A DNA stretch of 64,000 bases, taken from the NCBI GenBank assembly GCA_019104865.1, contig JAHRWZ010000055.1:62001-126000 (forward strand), read 5' to 3'. The notes beneath the pieces are model-generated. The model did not search any database, had not been told where the DNA came from, and saw nothing but the letters and a program-made list of their open reading frames with translations. Of the stretch, positions 26,354 through 35,444 are shown piece by piece. A program made the position numbers and the translations under genes. The DNA is from Castellaniella sp. Lineage in GTDB: Bacteria > Pseudomonadota > Gammaproteobacteria > Burkholderiales > Burkholderiaceae_B. The first letter of the stretch is position 1; every line of letters starts with the position of its first letter.

Positions 26354-26564
26354 CTTCACACTCCCTAACAGCAGTTGACATGAGCACCGGCCGACCGGCG
26401 CACCATGCGGATACGCCCGCCACGGGGATGGCTCGGCGCCATCATCCGAATCAGACGGAGGATTTTTGTCAGTGAATCAATCCGCTAAAGCAGCGCGGGA
26501 AAATCGGGAATCAGCCACAGTTGTCTCCGTGTCTTTTGAATCGTTTTAATTATCTGTAGGAACC

Positions 26565-26570
26565 ATCCTA
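26565..26570 (-). promoter_or_regulatory. -10 box of ABC transporter 2 operon
   Basis: Minus strand TAGGAT, 28 bp downstream of operator copy D. Confidence 0.58.
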
Positions 26571-26598
26571 CGGGTTCCGACCGAGGGGCTCGTTGTCG

Positions 26599-26627
26599 GA
26601 AACGACATCAAATTGTCTGAAAGCGAA
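26599..26627 (-). promoter_or_regulatory. Creatine-regulon operator, copy D (upstream of ABC transporter 2)
   Basis: Minus-strand half-sites TCGCTTTC and TCGTTTCC, 21 bp apart, just after the alr stop codon. Same geometry as copies A-C. Confidence 0.68.
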
Positions 26628-26634
26628 CCGGCGC

Positions 26635-27747
26635 CTACCGGATGCGGCGCGGGACACGATGCGTCAGCCCCGCCAGCAGATCATTGGCGATCGTGCTGGA
26701 CGACCAGGCGACCTCATCCACCGAGGGCCCGCCATCCCCCCACAAAATGACCGGTGACCCGATATCCGCGGCAGACACCGGGTCCAGGTCCACCGACAGC
26801 ATGTCCATGGAAACCCGGCCCACCAGCCGGGTCCGGACACCGGACACTGTCACCGGGGTGCCGGTAATGGCGTGGCGGGGATAACCATCCGCATAGCCAC
26901 AGGCAACGATCCCGACCCGCATATCGTGATCTGTCCGGAATGCGTGACCATAGCCGATCGCCTCGCCCGCTGGCAGCACATGGACGCTGATCAGTTCAGA
27001 GCCAAGCGTCATGGCCGGAAGCAGCCCGAGGGAGTCGGCATCCCGCCCCACATACGGAGACGCCCCATACAGGCAAATCCCCGGCCGCGCCCACTGGTCT
27101 CCCCCCGGCACCCGGGCGGCCAGGCCTGGCGCAAGGACCGCCGCCGAATTGCAGACGCTGACCGGTCCGGGCAGCCCTGCGGCGACACGGCTGAAGCATT
27201 CCAGCTGCGCCCGTGTCACGGCCAGGTCGTCATCGGCTCGGGCAAAATGCGTCATCTTGCCGACCAACCCCAGGACGCCGGCGCTTTGCAGCGCCCGCGC
27301 CCGGTCGAATGCCCCACGGTATTCCCCTGGCTGAAATCCCAGCCGGTGCATGCCGGAATTGAGCATGACGTGGGCATCGATGGCGGCCAGGCGTGGATAC
27401 GCCGCCAGCATGTCCATCTGAGCATGACAGTGAACAACCGTACCGATCCTGTAATGGTCCAGCACATCCAGGTCGCGCGGCTTGAAGAAGCCCTCCAGCA
27501 GCAGGATGGGCCGCTGCCAGCCCAGCTCGCGGCACCGCACCGCCTCGTCGAGATCCAGCAGCGCCAGACCATCGGCGGCGGCGAAACCGCGCACGGCGGC
27601 TTCCAGGCCGTGGCCATAGGCATTGGCCTTGATGACCGCCCAGATGCGTGCGGGCGCGGGCGCGTCGTCCGCCAGACGGCGGGCCACGCGGTTCAGATTG
27701 TGCGCCAGCGCGCCCACATCGATCGTTGCCAGAATAGGACGTGGCAT
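26635..27747 (-). CDS. alr: Alanine racemase
   Basis: 370 residues. PLP enzyme interconverting L- and D-alanine for peptidoglycan. Lys40 in WAVIKANAYGHG is the PLP lysine; the C-terminal domain has the conserved GYADGYPR block and VGRVSMDMLSVDL. The ATG at 27747 (MPRPILA) follows GAGGATGTC. Its last bases are copied at 21968-21992. It probably marks the edge of the inserted catabolic genes rather than taking part in creatine use; an amino-acid racemase of wider specificity cannot be ruled out. Confidence 0.92.
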   Translation of the reverse strand: MPRPILATIDVGALAHNLNRVARRLADDAPAPARIWAVIKANAYGHGLEAAVRGFAAADGLALLDLDEAVRCRELGWQRPILLLEGFFKPRDLDVLDHYRIGTVVHCHAQMDMLAAYPRLAAIDAHVMLNSGMHRLGFQPGEYRGAFDRARALQSAGVLGLVGKMTHFARADDDLAVTRAQLECFSRVAAGLPGPVSVCNSAAVLAPGLAARVPGGDQWARPGICLYGASPYVGRDADSLGLLPAMTLGSELISVHVLPAGEAIGYGHAFRTDHDMRVGIVACGYADGYPRHAITGTPVTVSGVRTRLVGRVSMDMLSVDLDPVSAADIGSPVILWGDGGPSVDEVAWSSSTIANDLLAGLTHRVPRRIR

Positions 27748-27859
27748 GACATCCTCGCAAAAAGTGCGGGACAACCCCGGTGCCCCGCAACCCGCACTCC
27801 CGGAGGCTTTCCGGATTCTCCAGACGCCTGACTGGGCAACCAGCCAGCCCAGTCCTCGG

Positions 27860-28681
27860 TCATCGAACGTTCGCGCTGTTCACCATGGCGTACGCCGAGT
27901 GATTGTGAATCGATTCGAAGTTTTCAGCCTCCACCTCGTAGAATGCCACGCCTGGCAGCCTCTGCAACAGGACAGCCACGTCGCGTACCAGGTCTTCGAC
28001 GAACTTGGGATTCTCATAGGCATGCTCAGTGACGAATTTTTCATCCTCACGCTTGAGCAGGCTCCATAGCTGACCGGAGGCCTGTGCCTCCACCCCGCGG
28101 ATCAACGCATCCAGCTCGGCTGCCACAGGGGTGTCGTAGTCCAGGCGGACCTGCACATGCGAGCGCTGGTTGTGCGCCCCGTACTCGGAGATCGCTTTGG
28201 AGCAAGGGCACAGGCTGGTCACAGGCACCTGGACGCACTGCGAAAAATGCGCTGGTGCCACCCGCGAGGCGTGGACCATCCAGACGACCTGATAATCCAT
28301 GAGACTGCGCAGGCCGGACACCGGCGCCGCCTTTTCGAGGAAGTAGGGAAAACGGGCGGACAGATCGGCGCTCTCCACACCCAGCCGGTCGCACACGGCC
28401 CGTGCCATGCGGCAGAAGCCATCCGGGGACATCGGCGTGTCACGCCAGGCTTCCAGCACCTCGATGAAGCGCGACATGTGGGTGCCCTTGTCCTCGGCGG
28501 GCAAGGCCACGGTCATTTCCCAATGCGCAACGACTTGCTGCGGACGAGCTACGGAGACAAGCAGCAGTAGCGGATAGCGGACCCCTCGCACACCGACCCT
28601 TTGAATAGGGACCCCGCGAGTATCCGGACCGCTCTGTACGTCTGGCATCGAAACCGCAACGGGATCGAAAAGAGTATTCAT
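27860..28681 (-). CDS. folE2: GTP cyclohydrolase, FolE2 type
   Basis: 273 residues. Type IB GTP cyclohydrolase that makes dihydroneopterin triphosphate, the first step of folate synthesis, and can use Mn2+ or Zn2+. Family marks are SLCPCSKAISEYGAHNQRS, with the metal-binding Cys, and a C-terminal VRDVAVLLQRLPGV. Being within a sarcosine-oxidation locus, it may boost the THF supply that sarcosine oxidase needs. That link is inference. Confidence 0.92.
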   Translation of the reverse strand: MNTLFDPVAVSMPDVQSGPDTRGVPIQRVGVRGVRYPLLLLVSVARPQQVVAHWEMTVALPAEDKGTHMSRFIEVLEAWRDTPMSPDGFCRMARAVCDRLGVESADLSARFPYFLEKAAPVSGLRSLMDYQVVWMVHASRVAPAHFSQCVQVPVTSLCPCSKAISEYGAHNQRSHVQVRLDYDTPVAAELDALIRGVEAQASGQLWSLLKREDEKFVTEHAYENPKFVEDLVRDVAVLLQRLPGVAFYEVEAENFESIHNHSAYAMVNSANVR

Positions 28682-28720
28682 GTGCTTTCTGCTCAGTCCA
28701 CGAATCGCCGAAACGAATCC

Positions 28721-30034
28721 CTAATCCGCGAGCGGGTCACGCGAGGTCTCCTTGCTCATTGCCATCGCGATCAGCGCAATGCCCGCCGCCACCACAAGAT
28801 ACCAGGCGGGAGCCAGCTTGTTGCCCGTCAGGTGGATCAGCCAGGTCGCAATGAAGGGCGCGGTCCCGCCAAAAATCGCATTGGCCAGGTTGAAGCTCAG
28901 CGCAAAGCCGCTGTAGCGCACCCGGGTCGGAAAGATCTCTGACAAAAAGCACGGCAAAGTTCCGTCATTCATGGTCAACATGGCGCCAAACACGATCTGG
29001 ATCAGGACCATGCCCAGAAAGCCCACGGACGCCAGACTGCTGAACAGCGGCACCGTCAACCCGATGAAGGCGATCGACGCCAGAATCAGCATCGTTTTGC
29101 GGCCCCAGCGATCGGACAGGATGCCCATCAGGAAGATGAAACCGATATAGGAAATCAATGCAATCGTCGTCGCCATGAAGGATTCTGTTTCGCCAACCCC
29201 CAGCTCAACAGCCAGATACGTGGGCATGTAGCTCAAAATGATGTAAAAGCCCACGGCATTGAGCATGGTGACGCCGATCGCGATCACCAGGGCGCGGCGA
29301 TGCCGGGACAACAGCAGGCTGACCGGCGCATGGGACACTGCACGCGATTCTTCCATTTCACGGAATTTGGGCGAATCTTCGAGATGGATCCGGATATAGC
29401 GGCCGATGTAGCCCAGAGGCGCCGCCAGCAGAAACGGCAGGCGCCAGCCATAGGACTGCATCTGCTCCGGGGTCAGAAACAAATGCATGCCAGAGACCAT
29501 CAGCGATCCCAACAGCAAACCGGCGGCCGTACTGGCCGGGACGATGCTGGCGTACAGGCCGCGCTTGTGAGCAGGCGCGTATTCGACCAGAAACGCCGAG
29601 GCGCCCGCATACTCGCCCGAGGCGGAAAATCCCTGCACCAAACGCAAACCCAGCAACAGAACGGGTGCCCAGACGCCGATCTGATTGAAGTCCGGCAAAA
29701 GGGCAATGGCGAACGTTGCCAGGGACATTATGATGATCGACAGTGACAACGCATGCTTGCGGCCGATCTTGTCGCCATAGTGGCCCCAGAACACGCCACC
29801 GATGGGCCGGACGATGAAGGACAGCGCAAAGACCCCGAACGTCGCCATCAAGCCGGCGGTCGGTGAAACATCGGGGAAAAAAACGGCTGCGATGATGGTT
29901 GCCAGATAGGCATAGGACGCGTAATCGAACCATTCGACAAAGTTACCGATAAAGCCGGCAGCGGCAACCTTGCTAATGACGCGGCGTTCACCAACGCCAG
30001 GCATGATGCCCGCGTGGACGGTGGCAGAATTCAT
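28721..30034 (-). CDS. MHS-family MFS transporter (ProP-like)
   Basis: 437 residues, 12 hydrophobic segments. Metabolite:H+ symporter type: GNFVEWFDYASYAYLA near the start, GRKHALSLSI after TM2/TM3, GLRLVQGFSASGEYAGA in TM4. Relatives carry proline/betaine, shikimate, citrate or alpha-ketoglutarate. ATG at 30034 follows GGAGACAGCA; one at 30046 is four codons earlier. Between creatinase and folE2, it may import creatine, betaine or sarcosine; sequence alone does not decide. Confidence 0.82.
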   Translation of the reverse strand: MNSATVHAGIMPGVGERRVISKVAAAGFIGNFVEWFDYASYAYLATIIAAVFFPDVSPTAGLMATFGVFALSFIVRPIGGVFWGHYGDKIGRKHALSLSIIIMSLATFAIALLPDFNQIGVWAPVLLLGLRLVQGFSASGEYAGASAFLVEYAPAHKRGLYASIVPASTAAGLLLGSLMVSGMHLFLTPEQMQSYGWRLPFLLAAPLGYIGRYIRIHLEDSPKFREMEESRAVSHAPVSLLLSRHRRALVIAIGVTMLNAVGFYIILSYMPTYLAVELGVGETESFMATTIALISYIGFIFLMGILSDRWGRKTMLILASIAFIGLTVPLFSSLASVGFLGMVLIQIVFGAMLTMNDGTLPCFLSEIFPTRVRYSGFALSFNLANAIFGGTAPFIATWLIHLTGNKLAPAWYLVVAAGIALIAMAMSKETSRDPLAD

Positions 30035-30189
30035 TGCTGTCTCCATGGGCCGTCCTTCCAGCCGATCCTTTCCGGACCGTACCGAGTGGACGTGCTCCTT
30101 TATTGGTATAGCGGCAAATCATGTAAATCCGTGGGGCATGAGGCGCCGATCCGAAGCATACTGGGAACGACCCCTCATGCAACAGCGGA

Positions 30190-31443
30190 TCAGCGTTTCA
30201 CAATGTTGTGTTCCGGACCGTACGGGAACTTGGTGATGTTCTCGGCCCCGTCGGCCGTCACGACCAGGATGTCGTGCTCGCGGTAGCCGCCGGCGCCCGG
30301 CAGACCTTCGGGCAACATCAGCATCGGCTCCATCGAGACCACCATGTTGGGCACCAACACCGTCTCGATATCCTCGCGCAGTTCCAGTCCGGCCTCACGC
30401 CCGTAATAGTGGGACAAGACACCGAACGAATGGCCGTAACCGAAGGTACGGTATTTCAGGACATCATGCCGATGGAAGATCTCGTTCAGTTCCGACGCGA
30501 TGTCGCAGCAGCGGGCGCCCGGGCGGATCAGTTTCTGACCGGCCTCGTGCACTTCGACGTTGATCTCCCAGATGCGGCGGTGGGCATCCGAGCACTCCTC
30601 GGCGAACAATGTGCGCTCCAGTGCCGTGTAGTAGCCCGAAATCATCGGGAAGCAATTCAGGCTCAGGATGTCGCCACGCTGGATCCGGCGCGACGTCACC
30701 GGATTGTGGGCGCCATCGGTGTTGAGTCCGGACTGGAACCACGTCCAGGTGTCCATCAGCTCGGCATCCGGGTAAGTGCGGGCGATCTCGCGCACCATGG
30801 CCTGTGTCGATGCCAGCGCCACTTCGTGCTCGGGCACGCCCACGGCAATGGCGTCACGGCAGGCGGCGCCGCCGATGTCGGCGATCCGGGCGCCATGCTT
30901 GATCAAGGCGATTTCCTCGTCGGATTTGACCATGCGCAGCCGCATGCAGGCCTTGCCGATGTCCACCAGTTCGCTACCCGGCAGGGCGGCGCGCAGTTTG
31001 TCCAGGTTTTCCGCCGTGACGTGATCGAGTTCCACCCCGACCCGCTTCTTGCCCTTCAGCAAAGTCTGGACCGCGTGGAAATAGTTGTCACGCTGCCAAT
31101 CCGTGTAGACGATATTGTCGCCGAAGCTGCGGCGCCCCGGCTGGCCAGCGTCGATATTGGCGCTGATGGTCGTGTGCTTGTCCTGCGTGAGCGCCAGCCC
31201 ATAAAAGCGCCCGAAGTGGCAAAATAGAAAGTCGGCGTAGTAATTGATGTTGTGGTACGAAGTAAACAGGACGGCATCGATGTCGTTGGCAGCCATGTGC
31301 GCGCGCACAGAATCGACGCGCCGCTGCATTTCGGCAGCCGAAAAGGTCGGCTTGGCGCGCGGGCCGTTGGGGATCTGCAGCAGGCGCGTTTCGCGCATCT
31401 GCTGGGCTGCTGTGGCGGCATTGGAAAATTGCAAACTGCTCAT
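30190..31443 (-). CDS. Creatinase (creatine amidinohydrolase)
   Basis: 417 residues. Hydrolyses creatine to sarcosine and urea. It has the pita-bread fold of the peptidase M24 family and follows the Pseudomonas creatinase sequence closely: FTSYHNINYYADFLFC, ISANIDAGQPGRRSFG, MDTWTWFQSGLNTDGAHNP (with the catalytic His, equivalent to His232) and FGYGHSFGVLSHYYGREAG. The C-terminal GAENITKFPYGPEHNI is also characteristic. This set separates it from prolidases. The ATG at 31443 follows CAGGAGACATCCCC. Operator copy B lies 103-131 bp upstream. Confidence 0.94.
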   Translation of the reverse strand: MSSLQFSNAATAAQQMRETRLLQIPNGPRAKPTFSAAEMQRRVDSVRAHMAANDIDAVLFTSYHNINYYADFLFCHFGRFYGLALTQDKHTTISANIDAGQPGRRSFGDNIVYTDWQRDNYFHAVQTLLKGKKRVGVELDHVTAENLDKLRAALPGSELVDIGKACMRLRMVKSDEEIALIKHGARIADIGGAACRDAIAVGVPEHEVALASTQAMVREIARTYPDAELMDTWTWFQSGLNTDGAHNPVTSRRIQRGDILSLNCFPMISGYYTALERTLFAEECSDAHRRIWEINVEVHEAGQKLIRPGARCCDIASELNEIFHRHDVLKYRTFGYGHSFGVLSHYYGREAGLELREDIETVLVPNMVVSMEPMLMLPEGLPGAGGYREHDILVVTADGAENITKFPYGPEHNIVKR

Positions 31444-31511
31444 GGGGATGTCTCCTGTGATTGGCATCGGCTTTTGAAATGACCACGCGGTTGTCCGCGT
31501 TCGTGCAGACC

Positions 31512-31517
31512 ATCTTA
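31512..31517 (-). promoter_or_regulatory. -10 box of the creatinase promoter
   Basis: Minus strand TAAGAT, 28 bp downstream of operator copy B; surrounding bases (31511-31522) equal those at 17411-17422. Confidence 0.6.
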
Positions 31518-31545
31518 GAGACCGCGCGCCGCACACCTTTTTTCA

Positions 31546-31574
31546 GAAGCGACCTTTAATTGCCTGGAAACGAA
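31546..31574 (-). promoter_or_regulatory. Creatine-regulon operator, copy B (between creatinase and its divergent regulator gene)
   Basis: Minus-strand half-sites TCGTTTCC and TCGCTTCTG, 21-bp period. It lies 86 bp before the divergent GlxA-type regulator gene, so the regulator may control itself as well as creatinase. Confidence 0.72.
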
Positions 31575-31659
31575 GATCCGCGCCGAACAAGACGGATCGA
31601 CAATAAAAACACCCTTTCAATTGGAAAGCGGAAGCACTTTTTGGACGGAGACAAGCAGG

Positions 31660-32703
31660 ATGGATGTCCCTTCGGTTCAGGACGCCTCGCATGGGCGCCC
31701 GGTCCCGGACACGCAGCACTACGGTTTTTTGCTGGTTCCCGGATTTACGTTTATCGGTTTTTCCTGTGCGGTGGAACCCCTGCGCATGGCCAACCTGGCT
31801 AGCGGGTGCCCGCTGTTCCAGTGGTCCACGATCAGTCTGGACGGCGCACCGGTCCAGGCCAGCAACGGGATCCCCATCCAGCCTGACCACGCGCTGGACG
31901 ATGCGCCCCCATTCGATACCCTCTTCGTCTGCGGCTCCAACCCGATCCCAGCACGCATCGACTCACATTGCCTGAACTGGTTGCGCCATCGTGCGCGCCA
32001 GGGAACGGTCCTGGGCGGTATCTGCACGGGTAGCTACTGGCTGGCACGGGCGGGTCTGCTGAACGGCTACCGTTGCACTCTGCACTGGGAAGACACCGAA
32101 CGGCTGCTGACCGACTTTCCGGAAATCATCGTCTCCAAACGCATTTACGAAATCGATCGGGACCGCTATACCTGCAGCGGCGGGATCGCGCCCGTGGACC
32201 TGATGGTCGCGCTCATCGGCCAGCGGACCGGCAGCCACGAGATCGCCGCCAAGGTCTCCGAACTGATGGTCTGCGAACGGATCCGCTCCACCCAGGATCC
32301 CCAGCGGATCCCACTGCGCCAGCAACTGGGTACGGGCCAACCCAAACTGACCGAGGTCGTGACCCTGATGGAAAACAACCTCGAAGAGCCCCTGACCAAG
32401 GAAGAACTGGCCCAGTTCATCCAGGTCTCGGTGCGCCAGCTTGAACGCCTGTTTCAAGAACATCTGAAATGCACGCCCAATGCCTACTACCTGGAATTGC
32501 GGCTGCGGCGGGCGCGGCAGCTGCTGCTGGGCTCGGAACAATCCATCATCGACGTGGCGGCCGCCTGCGGTTTCGTATCGGTGACCCATTTCACCCACCG
32601 CTATCGGGACTACTTCGGCACAACACCGGGCCGCGAGCGCCGGATCGGCCATCCGACGCTCGATCCGGCGCCGGCCAGCCGGCCGCCTGCCCGGGTGTCC
32701 TGA
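31660..32703 (+). CDS. GlxA-type AraC-family regulator, probable activator of the creatine regulon
   Basis: 347 residues. N-terminal DJ-1/PfpI-like ligand domain (YGFLLVPGFTFIGFSCAVEP; GGICTGSYWLARAGLL; YTCSGGIAPVDLMVALI) and C-terminal AraC DNA-binding domain with two helix-turn-helix motifs (KEELAQFIQVSVRQLERLF; IIDVAAACGFVSVTHFTHRY). It is transcribed away from creatinase, with operator copy B between them, and is the best candidate for the protein reading operators A-D. The ATG at 31660 follows GGAGACAAGCAGG; a TTG at 31621 is in frame. Confidence 0.87.
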   Translation: MDVPSVQDASHGRPVPDTQHYGFLLVPGFTFIGFSCAVEPLRMANLASGCPLFQWSTISLDGAPVQASNGIPIQPDHALDDAPPFDTLFVCGSNPIPARIDSHCLNWLRHRARQGTVLGGICTGSYWLARAGLLNGYRCTLHWEDTERLLTDFPEIIVSKRIYEIDRDRYTCSGGIAPVDLMVALIGQRTGSHEIAAKVSELMVCERIRSTQDPQRIPLRQQLGTGQPKLTEVVTLMENNLEEPLTKEELAQFIQVSVRQLERLFQEHLKCTPNAYYLELRLRRARQLLLGSEQSIIDVAAACGFVSVTHFTHRYRDYFGTTPGRERRIGHPTLDPAPASRPPARVS

Positions 32704-32767
32704 CCAGCCGTCAAACCCCATCCGCCACGGCACTCGCGTCCCAGTACTATGGCGCGAACATACAAGC

Positions 32768-32791
32768 GGAAAACACAGTTTTCCCTAGAAT
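32768..32791 (+). promoter_or_regulatory. Palindrome and -10 box upstream of glyA
   Basis: GGAAAAC (32768-32774) and GTTTTCC (32778-32784) form an inverted repeat directly before TAGAAT (32786-32791), a good -10 box. A repressor site overlapping the promoter would fit. The leader to glyA is then about 100 nt and contains a small stem near 32818-32832. Confidence 0.4.
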
Positions 32792-32902
32792 AAGCATCGA
32801 GCGAGACAGCCGGAGGACCCGGCGGATTCCGCCGACCCCGGCCAGCCTCGCAAGCGCGTCGAATGCGCTCACGACAATACCTGACTCACCACAGGAGACA
32901 CC

Positions 32903-34177
32903 ATGTTTTCAGACAATCAACGGATCCAGGGCTTTGACGATACGCTGTGGGCGGCCATCGAAGCCGAACACCAGCGCCAGGAACAGCACATCGAACTGAT
33001 CGCCTCGGAAAACTACACCAGCCCCCGGGTCATGCAGGCCCAGGGAACCAAACTGACCAATAAATACGCCGAGGGCTACCCGGGCAAACGCTACTACGGC
33101 GGCTGCGAATACGTCGACGTGGTCGAGCAGTTGGCCATCGACCGCACCTGCGAACTGTTCGGGGCCGATTGGGCCAATGTGCAGCCCCACTCGGGCTCCC
33201 AGGCCAACGCGGCGGTCTACCTGGCCTTGCTGCAACCCGGCGACACGCTGCTGGGCATGAGCTTGGCTCACGGCGGACACCTGACCCACGGCGCCAAGGT
33301 CAGCTCCTCGGGCCGCTTGTACAACGCCGTGCAGTACGGCCTGGACGAAAACGACCGGATCGATTACGACGAGGTCGAGCGCCTGGCCCTGGAACACAAG
33401 CCGAAGATGATCGTGGCGGGGTTTTCCGCCTATTCGCAGATCCTCGATTTCCCGCGTTTTCGCCAGATCGCCGATCGGGTGGGCGCCCTGTTCATGGTGG
33501 ACATGGCGCATTTCGCGGGTCTGGTCGCCGCAGGCCTGTACCCCAGTCCGGTCCCCCACGCCGACATCGTCACGACCACGACACACAAGACCTTGCGCGG
33601 TCCCCGGGGCGGTCTCATCATGGGCCGGGCCAACCCCGACATCCAGAAGAAAATCCAGTCGGCCGTGTTCCCCGGCGCGCAGGGCGGCCCGCTGATGCAC
33701 GTCATCGCCGCCAAGGCGGTCGCCCTGAAAGAAGCCATGCAGCCGGAATTCCGCGAATACCAGCAGCGGGTGCTGGACAATGCCAAAGCAATGGCCGAGG
33801 TCTTTGTCGCCCGGGGCCTGCGCATCGTCTCGGGAGGCACCCACGATCACCTGTTCCTGGTGGACCTGTCGGCCAAGGGCATCACCGGCAAGGCCGCGGA
33901 CGCGGCTTTAGGCGCCGCCCACATCACGGTCAACAAGAACGCGGTACCCAATGATCCACAGCCGCCGTTCGTCACCAGCGGCATCCGGGTCGGCTCGCCG
34001 GCGATCACGACCCGCGGTTTCCGGATCGAACAGGCACGCGAACTGGCTGGCTGGATGTGCGACATCCTGGACGACCTGGACAATCAGAAAACCATTGCCC
34101 GGGTTCGCGACCAGGTGATCGAACTGTGCCAGCGATTCCCGGTGTATCGCACCAGCGTCGAGACTGTCGCGGCATGA
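32903..34177 (+). CDS. glyA: Serine hydroxymethyltransferase
   Basis: 424 residues, usual length. Interconverts glycine plus 5,10-methylene-THF and serine plus THF. The PLP lysine is in [14 protein letters not shown] (near residue 230); [18 protein letters not shown] and [11 protein letters not shown] are typical. CAGGAGACACC precedes the ATG. It uses both products of sarcosine oxidase (glycine and the C1-folate), so the island ends in serine. Confidence 0.96.
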   Translation: MFSDNQRIQGFDDTLWAAIEAEHQRQEQHIELIASENYTSPRVMQAQGTKLTNKYAEGYPGKRYYGGCEYVDVVEQLAIDRTCELFGADWANVQPHSGSQANAAVYLALLQPGDTLLGMSLAHGGHLTHGAKVSSSGRLYNAVQYGLDENDRIDYDEVERLALEHKPKMIVAGFSAYSQILDFPRFRQIADRVGALFMVDMAHFAGLVAAGLYPSPVPHADIVTTTTHKTLRGPRGGLIMGRANPDIQKKIQSAVFPGAQGGPLMHVIAAKAVALKEAMQPEFREYQQRVLDNAKAMAEVFVARGLRIVSGGTHDHLFLVDLSAKGITGKAADAALGAAHITVNKNAVPNDPQPPFVTSGIRVGSPAITTRGFRIEQARELAGWMCDILDDLDNQKTIARVRDQVIELCQRFPVYRTSVETVAA

Positions 34178-34184
34178 TGTCGTC

Positions 34185-35444
34185 ATGACCCCCAACTCGG
34201 CCGCCACCACGGACGAGCCCCACAGCGTCCGCACGCAGGCGCTCTTGTGCCTGGCTCTGTTCGCGGCGGCCTACACGGCGCAGACAGTCTCTCCGGTGAT
34301 GCTGTTCTACACCATCGATCTGCGCCTGTCCACGACCGATCTGACCCTGTTCTTCACGGTCTATGCCGCGGGTCTGATGCTCGCCTTCCTGATCGGAGGC
34401 CCCCGATCGGATCGTCACGGCCGCAAGGCCGTCGTCCTGCCCTCGGCGGGCCTGCTCCTGCTGGCCGTGCTGGCCTTGATGGGCGCGACAGTCGGGGGCA
34501 AGCCGATGATCCTGGCCGCGCGATTCATCCAGGGCGTTGCCAGCGGCGCCATCTTCACCGTCGGTACCGTGTGGCTGCGCGAAATGGCGGGTACCCGCAA
34601 CGCCACGCGTGCCTCGATGCTGGCCAGTGGCGTCATGGCGTTCGGCTTCGCCATTGGGCCGTTCGTCTCGGGCGTGCTGGTCCAATGGCTGCCCTGGCCG
34701 CGGCTGTTGTCGTTCATGATCGCGCTGGCCATGGTGGGGGGCGCCATCCTCATCCTTCGAGCCTCGCCGGAAACCCTGACCGAGGGCCGGGCTTCCAGAG
34801 TGCAAATCGGCCTGCCGCGGGGGACCGCCACGGGGTTCTTCTGCTACCTGATCCCCTGTGGACTGCTGGTCTACACCTTCACGATGCTGTCGCTGATCGC
34901 TTTTCCCATCCAGTTGGGCAAGGCGGGATTCGCACAGATCTATTTCATCCTGGGGCTCAGCGCCTTGATCGTGCAGGGGTTTGCCGCATTGGCCACACTC
35001 TGGGTGATGCGGCTGGGGCCGACTCAAGCCGGCTGGATAGCGGGCCTGTGCGGCGCGATTGGCTGCGCCCTGGGTTATCTGTCGGTTCAACCTGGCGGCT
35101 GGCTCTGGGTCCTTCCGGCCTCGGCCGCCATCGGCCTGGCCAACGGCCTGGCCATGGCTTCGGGGGTGGCGGTGTCGGACCGCCTGGCACCCGCCGGTCA
35201 GCGAGGAGCCTTGATTTCGATGTTCTATGTCGTCGTCTACCTGGGCTATTCCAGCCCGACGCTGTTGTCGCTGATCTGGGGCAAACAGACGATGGAACGC
35301 GGCGACACCCTGATCGTCCTGGGTGCCTTTGCCCTGGCCATGACCGTCGTCATCACCACGGTCGGCCGGCGGGCCATCCGCAGCCACCCGGCCAACGCGC
35401 CCGCGAACCATGCGACGGCTGCGGCGACCTCGTCAGATGCCTGA
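34185..35444 (+). CDS. MFS transporter
   Basis: 419 residues with about 12 hydrophobic segments. MFS motif A is seen as GGPRSDRHGRKAVV after TM2, and REMAGTRNATRASMLASGVMAFG in the TM4-TM5 region. It resembles YnfM-like drug/metabolite exporters. It begins 8 bp after glyA and is probably cotranscribed; export of an amino acid or related compound is possible. Substrate unknown. Confidence 0.8.
   Translation: MTPNSAATTDEPHSVRTQALLCLALFAAAYTAQTVSPVMLFYTIDLRLSTTDLTLFFTVYAAGLMLAFLIGGPRSDRHGRKAVVLPSAGLLLLAVLALMGATVGGKPMILAARFIQGVASGAIFTVGTVWLREMAGTRNATRASMLASGVMAFGFAIGPFVSGVLVQWLPWPRLLSFMIALAMVGGAILILRASPETLTEGRASRVQIGLPRGTATGFFCYLIPCGLLVYTFTMLSLIAFPIQLGKAGFAQIYFILGLSALIVQGFAALATLWVMRLGPTQAGWIAGLCGAIGCALGYLSVQPGGWLWVLPASAAIGLANGLAMASGVAVSDRLAPAGQRGALISMFYVVVYLGYSSPTLLSLIWGKQTMERGDTLIVLGAFALAMTVVITTVGRRAIRSHPANAPANHATAAATSSDA

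Larger units (their letters stand above)
26565..26651. repeat. 87-bp direct repeat, copy 2
   Basis: 86 of 87 bases match 21898-21984. It spans the -10 box, operator copy D and the first bases into the alr coding end (stop codon at 26635). Confidence 0.9.

Noticed and set aside
28710..28716. GAAACGA upstream of folE2 as a fifth creatine-type operator
   Set aside because: A single half-site; nothing similar occurs 21 bp on either side and no matching -10 box follows.
32792..32902. Possible glycine or folate riboswitch in the glyA leader
   Set aside because: The conserved core bases of these riboswitches are not recognisable; only a small stem is visible.
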